From Apostichopus japonicus (taxonomy: Eukaryota; Echinodermata; Holothuroidea; Aspidochirotida; Stichopodidae): a stretch of 64,000 nt of DNA. Shown here piece by piece: positions 14,101 to 26,100 of this stretch (within the stretch, counting starts at the first letter, position 1; every line of letters starts with the position of its first letter). The stretch spans positions 8,089,501 to 8,153,500 of the forward strand of contig NC_092581.1 of assembly GCF_037975245.1 (NCBI RefSeq). The letters run 5' to 3'. The notes below the pieces were generated by a model. It worked only from the letters and a program-made list of their open reading frames with translations. It was not told where the DNA came from and ran no database searches. The translations under genes were made by a program, and so were the position numbers.

Positions 14101-17100
14101 CATTAATTAGGAATATTGTATACTACATGTGTTTGTGACTGGTATCTTTTTTCTTGCAGTGTTGATGCTACAAATGAACCCACTCATGGTCCAAAGCTTG
14201 GCCGTCTCGTAAACCACGGAAGAGGAGATCAGGCCAATGCAAAAATGGTAGTCAAGGCTCTGAACAATTTGCCCATTCTGTGCTTGTTAAGCAAAGAAAG
14301 ACTTACCCCAGGAGTAGAAATTTTGTATGATTACGGCCTTGACGAGAAGGATATGCCATGGATGAAGAAGGTACAGTAGGAATTTAATGTTTTATTTTGT
14401 ACACGATAAGTTTGGATATTGTATTCTCAGTGTATATTGATTTGTATATTTCATAGCTGACTAACAGGCTCGTTGTAGTCTCTTGGGTGTTTAATTTCTC
14501 ACTTATTTGGTTGTATACAGAGTGCAGACTGAAGGTGAGATCATTTACTTTGCATCCTTATGGTACCTATGTCTGCCAAAATGCACCTGGAATGATGAAC
14601 TAGGCCATCACTAGCTAAATGTTCCCATGGGAATAGAATGCATTACTGTACATTCATTGTTGGGAAACAAAATGTGGTTGTGTATTAAGTCCATCACTAA
14701 TCACTGTTAAGCAGCTTGCAAGTGGTTTTACTAAACAATAATGTCCATTTAGTAAGACTGAGAGGTATCCAGCTTATTTTTGTGTATCATATATGTATTT
14801 TCAAAGTGACCTAATCTGTATCCCATTGAAAAAGTCAGCTCAAAGAGTCCTTACCAAAACTTATGTCATGTTCATTTCTAACTCGACAATAAGAATAAAT
14901 CTGTCTATCTATTTGGTGTACTGAATGTGAAGGGTTGTTCCGGCTAATCTGTTGTAAACAATTTTCATACTAAACGGTGTCCAAGTGCAATATGCCTAGA
15001 TCCAGTCAGATGGAAATTGTTAACTTGATCTGCTGTAATCCTTTGCATTCAGCAATAAACTTTTGACAGGAAGTTTCTCATTCTCATTTCACATAGCTTC
15101 AGTACTGAAATGTGTGCAATATATGTCTTCCATTCCAGCCACCAGGCTCCTCTCTGACCCATACAGGTTAATTCTCATTTCTTGTGTTGGTTTTCAAGTT
15201 ATTATTTTCTGCAGTTACACAGTTAAAGGCTATTTTGCCTTGTTTATCTTTTGCATTCCATTAAGTGTTAAAGGGATATTCCAGTGGCAGATGATGTTAG
15301 TGTACATTCACGAAAAAGATGAAAATATTCCGCACTAGTACTTTAAAACCCTGTCTCAATATTTTGTCTCTAAATGTGTTGCTTTGTGGTTAATTATACT
15401 TGCAAGTAAATGCCTAGAAAATTGCAGGAAATTGATCCGAGTGGGTGGTCTGTGATATGTCATCATTTCTTCAAAAGCTCTACTTTAACTACATAATTTT
15501 TCTGTTGATTTGTTCTTAAAATATGATACGTTTGGATTTTCATTGGAAATAGCTCTCATTTTACTCTGAATTTAATCCTTAAAATACAAATTTTTAGTAA
15601 GAACGTTATTTCCACTCTCGATAAATGGTTTGCACTTTATAATAAAACACAAAAGTATTTTCAGTTAGTCTGATGTAATGACACCACTAACTCTGTCATA
15701 ACATCATTGCCAGACACATTTGAAACATTTTTCCAAAGAAATTCATGAATATCTTTGCATCAACTTGTGCCAGTGGAATATCCATCCAACACCTTTTTTT
15801 TTGCATTGTTTAATTCTCACATTTTTTCTTTTGCCTGTTCATTATTGTCTTTCTTGTTTCAACCTAACATTTCAGCTGATGATTTGATGAGAGTATAAAA
15901 AGAGGTAATTGTAATAATAAGTTGACAGAATAATTGAGAGTCTTATTAATGTACATATAATAAGTAAGTAAGTGACTGAGTCAGTCAGTCAGTCCGTCAG
16001 TCAGTCAATCAGCCAGTCAGTCAGTCAGTCAATCACTCTACTGTAAAAAATATGGCTATGTTACAAATATGAAAAATAGTGATAGAGCGAACGATAAAAC
16101 ATTAAACAATCGAACAATAAAACACACAAAGGCAGGACCTAACGGCTCAAGTTATCATAGTAAAGCCTTATTGCACGTGGAATAAATGAATTGCGATGAC
16201 GGTTGCTTCTCATGGGTGGGAGACGCAGTCTGCCAGTGCCCCTAGTTATGATATTATCGTGCAGATAACAGTGAAGCGGGTGATCATGGTCATTCCAAAC
16301 AATGTCTAGTTTGTTTTGGAGCAAGCACATATGGATATAATAGTAGTGTCCTCATTTGGTACTGTGGGCAGTAAATCTGTATATGATATATGTAGATCTC
16401 GTGAACAGTTTAATTTTAATGTGAAGTAAAGTAGTATAGCATAGTAGCCTTGATAGGTCACAGCCTACAGATATGATAATTTTCCAATTGGAATATGGTG
16501 CGTATGCAAGAAATACATTGTTTGAAGGTACATGCATACTTAGTTGATTCAGTATAGAATTAACCGTTGCAAATAAGTTAAGTTACGAATTAGTAGAAAA
16601 TAGCAGCAATGTTGGTACATCATATATCAATCCTTACAGTACCTTGCATCACACATAGTTTACAACATATGGCATATGATGTAGTGCATGTGATAGAAAT
16701 ATGTTGTTGTTACCTGTGACAGTGTGCAGTGCCACTAATTGGTACAGTACATAATTTCTACATCGCCAAGTAGACAAATATTTTATCTTCAGTTGGTGTG
16801 TAATGTACCATATCTAGTTTAAATTTACATTAGTTGCCCTCCTAACCCTAATGGGAAAAATGTTTTACTTTTCGTACCAGTTCATAATGTCCAAATCATT
16901 TTTTTCTAGATCTTAGTTTGTAATCATTATATACCATAGAATCCACATGTCATATGTGATACATCATCTTCTTAAATATGCATTAAACATTCTCCATTGT
17001 CCCAAGGGCCACTGCAGGTTTAATTCTAAGACATGAATTGTCTTAAGTTGCTGCTTTAGCATAGGTTCTAGCATGGAGTTTTCAATGGTGTTTATTTACT

Positions 17101-20100
17101 AATTATTACAACAACATATGCATTGGCAGGCCTATGTGCTACATCTGATGTAGCTCATGCACTTATCCTTTTAATGTGAAAAGTTCATTGCATGTACCAG
17201 AACTATTGTTCCTAGCCATTGGTACACAAGGTCCAAATATTAATGCTGTACCTATGTAATGATATAGAGTGATCACATTTGGTACGTGTATTATTTCTAT
17301 TGCAAATGTGTTAAATTTCTAAAAGATAGAATATTTTATCCAAACATGGTTTGTTAAACAGTGATCTTCTTCATTGGGCACAATACAGTGTCTCCATCAG
17401 TGTACAGTGTAAAACTAAACAAATATTGTTTTTAGGCACTCAGACACAACGTCCTCATTTGGTTTGTCATTTTCTTGTAGCTACTTGTATTGTGTAAGTA
17501 TTTATATTCTTTCAAGGATCTAATGCACAGACTCCCCAGTTGGTATGTACTTTGATTGTAGCTAATGTTTCAAGGTACAGTATAAAGTAGTAGAATATAT
17601 CATCCATGAATATTCAAATGGTATGTTGTACACCTCTCCATCTTAATGGTGAATGTAGATCAGAAAGTACATTGTTTCTCCATTTGGTGTGTGAGTATAG
17701 AAATTAGTACTTTCTAGGATCTGATGCACAGAGTCCCCAGTTGGTATGTACTTTGATTGTAGCTAATTTGTCAAGGTATAAAGTAGTAGAATATATCATC
17801 CATGAATATTCAATTGGTATGTGGTACACCTCTCCATCTTAATGGTGAATGTAGATCCAAAAAGTATTGTACATTGTTTCTCCATTTGGTGTGTGTGAGT
17901 ATAGAAATTAGTACTTTCTTAGGCTCTGATGCACAGAGTCCCCAGTTGGTATGTACTTTGATTGTAGCTAATGTGTCAAGGTATAAAGTAGTAGAATATA
18001 TCATCCATTTATATTCAAAAGGTATTTGGTACACCTCTCCATCTTAATGGTGAATGTAGATCCAAAAAGTACATTGTTTCTCCATTTGGTGTGTGTGAGT
18101 ATAGAAATTAGTACTTTCTAGGCACTGATGCACAGAGTCCCCAGTTGGTATGTACTTTGATTGTAGCTAATGTGTCAAGGTATAAAGTAGTAGAATAAAT
18201 CATCCATTAATGTTCAAATGGTATGTGGTACACCTCTCCATCTTAATGGTGAATGTATATCAAAAAAGTACATTGTTTCTCCATTTGGTGTGTGTGAGTA
18301 TAGAAATTAGTACTTTATAGGCACTGATGCACAGAGTCCCCAGTTGGTATGTACTTTGATTGTAGCTAATGTGTCAAGGTATAAAGTAGTAGAATAAATC
18401 ATCCATTAATGTTCAAATGGTATGTGGTACACCTCTCCATCTTAATGGTGAATGTATATCAAAAAAGTACATTGTTTCTCCATTTGGTGTGTGTGAGTAT
18501 AGAAATTAGTACTTTATAGGCACTGATGCACAGAGTCCCCAGTTGGTATGTACTTTGATTGTAGCTAATGTGTCAAGGTATAAAGTAGTAGAATAAATCA
18601 TCCATTAATGTTCAAATGGTATGTGGTACACCTCTCCATCTTAATGGTGAATGTAGATCCAAAAAGTACATTGTTTCTCCATTTGGTGTGTGTGAGTATA
18701 GAAATTACTACTTTATAGGCACTGATGCACAGAGTCCCCAGTTGGTATGTACTTTGATTGTAGCTAATGTGTCAAGGTATAAAGTAGTAGAATAAATCAT
18801 CCATTAATGTTCAAATGGTATGTGGTACACCTCTCCATCTTAATGGTGAATGTATATCAAAAAAGTACATTGTTTCTCCATTTGGTGTGTGTGAGTATAG
18901 AAATTAGTACTTTCTAGGCACTGATGCACAGAGTCCCCAGTTGGTATGTACTTTGATTGTAGCTAATGTGTCAAGGTATAAAGTAGTAGAATAAATCATC
19001 CATTTATATTCAAATGGTATGTGGTACACCTCTCCATCTTAATGGTGAATGTAGATCAAAAAAATACATTGTTTCTCCATCCGGTGTGTGTGAGTATAGA
19101 AATTAGTACTTTCTAGGCACTGATTCACAGAGTCCCCAGTTGGTATGTACTTTGATTGTAGCTAATGTGTCAAGGTATAAAGTAGTAGAATATATCATCC
19201 ATTTATATTCAAAAGGTATGTGGTGCACCTCTCCATCTTAATGGTGAATGTAGATCAAAAAGGTACTGTACATTGTTTCTCCATTTGGTGTGTGTGAGTA
19301 TAGAAATTAGTACTTTCTTAGGCTCTGATGCACAGAGTCCCCAGTTGGTATGTACTTTGATTGTAGCTAATGTGTCAAGGTATAAAGTAGTAGAATATAT
19401 CATCCATTAATGTTCAAATGGTATGTGGTACACCTCTCCATCTTAATGGTGAATGTATATCAAAAAAGTACATTGTTTCTCCATTTGGTGTGTGTGAGTA
19501 TAGAAATTAGTACTTTCTAGGCACTGATTCACAGAGTCCCCAGTTGGTATGTACTTTGATTGTAGCTAATGTGTCAAGGTATAAAGTAGTAGAATAAATC
19601 AGCCATGAATATTCAAATGGTATGTGGTACACCTCTCCATGTTAATGGTCAATGTAGATCAAAAAAATACATTGTTTCTCCATTCGGTGTGTGTGAGTAT
19701 AGAAATTAGCACTTTCTAGGATCTGATGCACAGAGTCCCCAGTTGGTATGTACTTTGATTGTAGCTAATGATTCAAGGTATAAAGTAGTAGAATATATTA
19801 TCCATTAATATTCAAATGGTTTGTGGTACACCTCTCCATCTTAATGGTGAATGTAGATCAAAAAGTACATTGTTTCTCCATTCGGTGTGTTTGAGTATAG
19901 AAATTACAGGGTAGTTAGTACTTTATTGGCACTGATGCACAGAGTCCCCAGTTGGTATGTACTTTGATTGTAGCTAATTTGTCAAGGTATAAAGTAGAAG
20001 AATATATCATCCATTTATATTCAAAAGGTATGTGGTGCACCTCTCCATCTTAATGGTGAATGTAGATCAAAAAAGTACTGTACATTGTTTCTCCATTTGG

Positions 20101-23100
20101 TGTGTGTGAGTATAGAAATTAGTACTTTATAGGCACTGATGCACAGAGTCCCCAGTTGGTATGTACTTTGATTGTAGCTAATGTGTCAAGGTATAAAGTA
20201 GTAGAATAAATCATCCATTAATGTTCAAATGGTATGTGGTACACCTCTCCATCTTAATGGTGAATGTAGATCAAAAAGTACATTGTTTCTCCATTTGGTG
20301 TGTGTGAGAATAGAAATTAGTACTTTCTTAGGCTCTGATGCACAGAGTCCCCAGTTGGTATGTACTTTGATTGTAGCTAATGATTCAAGGTATAAAGTAG
20401 TAGAATATATCATCCATTTATATTCAAAAGGTATGTGGTGCACCTCTCCATCTTAATGGTGAATGTAGATCAAAAAAGTACTGTACATTGTTTCTCCATT
20501 TGGTGTGTGTGAGTATAGAAATTAGTACTTTCTAGGCACTGATGCACAGAGTCCCCAGTTGGTATGTACTTTGATTGTAGCTAATGTGTCAAGGTATAAA
20601 GTAGTAGAATATATCATCCATTAATATTTAAATGGTATGTGGTGCACCTCTCCATCTTAATGGTGAATGTATATCAAAAAAGTACATTGTTTCTCCATTT
20701 GGTGTGTGTGAGTATAGAAATTAGTACTTTCTAGGCACTGATGCACAGAGTCCCCAGTTGGTATGTACTTTGATTGTAGCTAATGTGTCATGGTATAAAG
20801 TAGTAGAACATTTTATCCATGAATATTCAAATGGTATGTGGTGCACCTCTCCATGTTAATGGTGAATGTAGATCAAAAAAGTACATTGTTTCTCCATTTG
20901 GTGTGTGTGAGTATAGAAATTAGTACTTTCTAGGCACTGATGCACAGAGTCCCCAGTTGGTATGTACTTTGATTGTAGCTAATGTGTCAAGGTATAAAGT
21001 AGTAGAATATATCATCCATTTATATTCAAAAGGTATGTGGTGCACCTCTCCATCTTAATGGTGAATGTAGATCAAAAAAGTCCTGTACATTGTTTCTCCA
21101 TTTGGTGTGTGTGAGTATAGAAATTAGTACTTTCTTAGGCTCTGATGCACAGAGTCCCCAGTTGGTATGTACTTTGATTGTAGCTAATGTGTCAAGGTAT
21201 AAAGTAGTAGAATATATCATCCATTTATATTCAAAAGGTATTTGGTACACCTCTCCATCTTAATGGTGAATGTAGATCCAAAAAGTACATTGTTTCTCCA
21301 TTTGGTGTGTGAGTATAGAAATTAGTACTTTCTAGCATCTGATGCACAGAGTCCCCAGTTGGTATGCACTTTGATTGTAGCTAATGTGTCAAGGTATAAA
21401 GTAGTAGAATAAATCATCCATTAATATTCAAATGGTATGTGGTACACCTCTCCATCTTAATGGTGAATGTAGATCAAAAAGTACATTGTTTCTCCATTTG
21501 GTGTGTGTGAGTATAGAAATTAGTACTTTCTAGCATCTGATGCACAGAGTCCCCAGTTGGTATGTACTTTGATTGTAGCTAATGTGTCAAGGTATAAAGT
21601 AGTAGAATATATCATCCATTTATATTCAAAAGGTATGTGGTGCACCTCTCCATCTTAATGGTGAATGTAGATCAAAAAAGTACTGTACATTGTTTCTCCA
21701 TTTGGTGTGTGTGAGTATAGAAATTAGTACTTTCTTAGGCTCTGATGCACAGAGTCCCCAGTTGGTATGTACTTTGATTGTAGCTAATGTGTCAAGGTAT
21801 AAAGTAGTAGAATATATCATCCATTTATATTCAAAAGGTATTTGGTACACCTCTCCATCTTAATGGTGAATGTAGATCCAAAAAGTACATTGTTTCTCCA
21901 TTTGGTGTGTGTGAGTATAGAAATTAGTACTTTCTAGGCACTGATGCACAGAGTCCCCAGTTGGTATGTACTTTGATTGTAGCTAATGTGTCAAGGTATA
22001 AAGTAGTAGAATATATCATCCATTAATATTTAAATGGTATGTGGTGCACCTCTCCATCTTAATGGTGAATGTATATCAAAAAAGTACATTGTTTCTCCAT
22101 TTGGTGTGTGTGAGTATAGAAATTAGTACTTTCTAGGCACTGATGCACAGAGTCCCCAGTTGGTATGTACTTTGATTGTAGCTAATGTGTCATGGTATAA
22201 AGTAGTAGAACATTTTATCCATGAATATTCAAATGGTATGTGGTGCACCTCTCCATCTTAATGGTGAATGTAGATCAAAAAAGTACATTGTTTCTCCATT
22301 TGGTGTGTGTGAGTATAGAAATTAGTACTTTCTAGGCACTGATGCACAGAGTCCCCAGTTGGTATGTACTTTGATTGTAGCTAATGTGTCAAGGTATAAA
22401 GTAGTAGAATAAATCATCCATTAATGTTCAAATGGTATGTGGTACACCTCTCCATCTTAATGGTGAATGTAGATCAAAAAGTACATTGTTTCTCCATTTG
22501 GTGTGTGTGAGTATAGAAATTAGTACTTTCTTAGGCTCTGATGCACAGAGTCCCCAGTTGGTATGTACTTTGATTGTAGCTAATGTGTCAAGGTATAAAG
22601 TAGTAGAATATATCATCCATTTATATTCAAAAGGTATGTGGTGCACCTCTCCATCTTAATGGTGAATGTAGATCAAAAAAGTCCTGTACATTGTTTCTCC
22701 ATTTGGTGTGTGTGAGTATAGAAATTAGTACTTTCTTAGGCTCTGATGCACAGAGTCCCCAGTTGGTATGTACTTTGATTGTAGCTAATGTGTCAAGGTA
22801 TAAAGTAGTAGAATATATCATCCATTTATATTCAAAAGGTATTTGGTACACCTCTCCATCTTAATGGTGAATGTAGATCCAAAAAGTACATTGTTTCTCC
22901 ATTTGGTGTGTGAGTATAGAAATTAGTACTTTCTAGGCACTGATGCACAGAGTCCCCAGTTGGTATGCACTTTGATTGTAGCTAATGTGTCAAGGTATAA
23001 AGTAGTAGAATAAATCATCCATTAATATTCAAATGGTATGTGGTACACCTCTCCATCTTAATGGTGAATGTAGATCAAAAAGTACATTGTTTCTCCATTT

Positions 23101-26100
23101 GGTGTGTGTGAGTATAGAAATTAGTACTTTCTAGCATCTGATGCACAGAGTCCCCAGTTGGTATGTACTTTGATTGTAGCTAATGTGTCAAGGTATAAAG
23201 TAGTAGAATATATCATCCATTTATATTCAAAAGGTATGTGGTGCACCTCTCCATCTTAATGGTGAATGTAGATCAAAAAAGTACTGTACATTGTTTCTCC
23301 ATTTGGTGTGTGTGAGTATAGAAATTAGTACTTTCTTAGGCTCTGATGCACAGAGTCCCCAGTTGGTATGTACTTTGATTGTAGCTAATGTGTCAAGGTA
23401 TAAAGTAGTAGAATATATCATCCATTTATATTCAAAAGGTATTTGGTACACCTCTCCATCTTAATGGTGAGTGTAGATCCAAAAAGTACATTGTTTCTTC
23501 ATTTGGTGTGTGTGAGTATAGAAATTAGTACTTTCTAGGCACTGATGCACAGAGTCCCCAGTTGGTATGTACTTTGATTGTAGCTAATGTGTCAAGGTAT
23601 AAAGTAGTAGAATAAATCATCCATTAATATTCAAATGGTATGTGGTACACCTCTCCATCTTAATGGTGAATGTAGATCAAAAAGTACATTGTTTCTCCAT
23701 ATGGTGTGTGTGAGTATAGAAATTAGTACTTTCTAGGATCTGATGCACAGAGTCCCCAGTTGGTATGTACTTTGATTGTAGCTAATGTGTCAAGGTATAA
23801 AGTAGTAGAATATATCATCCATTAATATTCAAATGGTATGTGGTACACCTCTCCATCTTAATGGTGAATGTAGATCAAAAAAATTACATTGTTTCTCCAT
23901 TTGGTGTGTGTGAGTATAGAAATTAGTACTTTCTAGGCATTGATGCACAGAGTCCCCAGTTGGTATGTTCTTTGATTGTAGCTACTGGTAAATATATTTT
24001 TTTTTTAGTAGAACATAGCATTCACAAGCATTTTGTATGTGACTCATCTATCTTTCCATGAATGTGCTGTATTGTATCAGTACAAGTTATGTTGTTCTTA
24101 GGTTCTATCATAGATTGGCCCACAAGGTATGTTATTAGTGTCATCAGTTTCTGTGTGCTACTGTAAGATGTCAATGGTTTGTATTTAATTCATCATTGTA
24201 GCTGCTACAGTGTTGACATAATAGTGTCATTGGTTTTTGCAAATGTGTTACCACAGTAATTATAAAGTGCTAGGCATAACTTTAAAGGTGTAGACATGTT
24301 GTGCAATGTTGCCATATTTGTTCTGATATTTGGTATTTATGATTATATTTTTAAATTTTATTGGTTCTGTTTATCTGTTTTTACTAACTTATACAAAGGT
24401 TGGTTAAAGGGTACCCTTCTTATGTATGGTATTTATGTGCACCGATGCACAGAGTCCCAAGTTGGTATGCTATATAGCTGTATATAATGTCTGGAAGATC
24501 TTATGTAGAAGAGCATAGCATCCTTATACGTTTGATATGCGACACATCATGAATGTGCATTACATGAATGTCTATACTGTACTGCCATAGTAGAACAAAT
24601 CATGTATCTGGTTACTAGCACAGAGTGTCCCCACTTTGTATGCTTAATATTTTCCGTTAAAAATGGATTCAGTTTCAAGATAAATAGAATGTAGATCAAT
24701 CCAATGGTTGCATCGACAAGTGGTATGTGATACATCATTCGATCTTGCATGTACAAAGTACATTGTTTCTCCATTTGGTGTGTGAGTATAGAAATGAGTA
24801 CTTTCTGGGCACTAATGCACAGAGTCCCCAGTTGGTATGTACTTTGATTGTAGCTAATGTGTAAATGTAAATTTGAAAATGTGTTTCCATTTTCCACAGC
24901 ATAAATATAAAGGTGTCTACATGGTGTTAAATGTTTCCTTATTTGTTTTGATATTTGATATTTATTATTATGTTTTTTTAAATTGTTTTATCCAACAGAT
25001 GGGGAACCAAAAGCCTCTGCAGTAATTCAGCAAAAACTAGCGGTAAACGACAATAAACAACCTACCTGTACAGAGGTGTTTGGAGAAACTCATACAGGAT
25101 CTGAGCAATATCAGGAAGTGGCAGACCATGACCAAAAAACAGATACAGAAGCAAAACACCCTGCAGTACTTGCGCAAGAATTGCCAGCAGCAGAACTCAA
25201 CCGACCATCAGATGTAGAAAGAGAGGCTGATGTAGAATCTACAAAGGAACCGAAAGTAGCACAACAGGTCCAGCCAACAGATATTGAACTTAAGCAAAAA
25301 CTAGCGGTAAACGACAATAAACAACCTACAGAGGTGTTTGGAGAAACTCATACACGATCTGAGCAATATCAGGAAGTGGCAGACCTTGACCAAAAAACAG
25401 ATACAGAAGCAAAACACCCTGCAGTACTTGGGCAAGAATTGCAAGCAGCAGAACTCAACCGACCATCAGATGTAGAAAGAGAGGCTGATGTAGAATCTAC
25501 AAAGGAACCGAAAGTAGCACAACAGGTCCAGCCAACAGATATTGAACTTAAGCAAAAACTAGCGGTAAACGACAATAAACAACCTACAGAGGTGTTTGGA
25601 GAAACTCATACACGATCTGAGCAATATCAGGAAATGGCAGACCTTGACCAAAAAACAGATATAGAAGCAAAACACCCTGCAGTACTTGGGCAAGAATTGC
25701 AAGCAGCAGAACTCAACCGACCATCAGATGTAGAAAGAGAGGCTGATGTAGAATCTACAAAGGAACCGAAAGTAGCACAACAGGTCCAGCCAACAGATAT
25801 TGAACTTAAGCAAGAAATGAAAGTAGCAGACCAAGTGAGAGGATACAAAGTTCTTGAAACAAGTAAGTACCATATCATCAACAATTATCAACATATCATG
25901 TTAAATGTGCAGATACAAGTGATTCTGTATTATATTTGTTTGCATATGCTATGTGGAAAGCAACTAGTCATAATCCTCGTATGAAATACATGTCTGTTTG
26001 CTAAGATGGATAACTAAGAGCCTAACACTAAGTGTTCTCTTTGATACAATTTGTTACTTTTTGTCAAATTTTTAAGACAAAATCAAAGCAAAAATATGTG

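Noticed and set aside
14520-14535. Small extra SET exon ending in GAAG-GTGAGA
   Set aside because: In the required phase it reads SAD and stops. It could be a terminal exon, but no independent evidence supports it over read-through to the stop at 14377.
17802-23451. Repeated 72-75-codon open frames on both strands (for example from 19209, 21026, 22627)
   Set aside because: They come from the 200-bp satellite. The unit length is not a multiple of three, frames open on both strands at once, and no ribosomal or splice context or domain exists.
17515-23985. CRISPR-like array
   Set aside because: Eukaryotic satellite: units are contiguous, with no unique spacers, and there are no cas genes.
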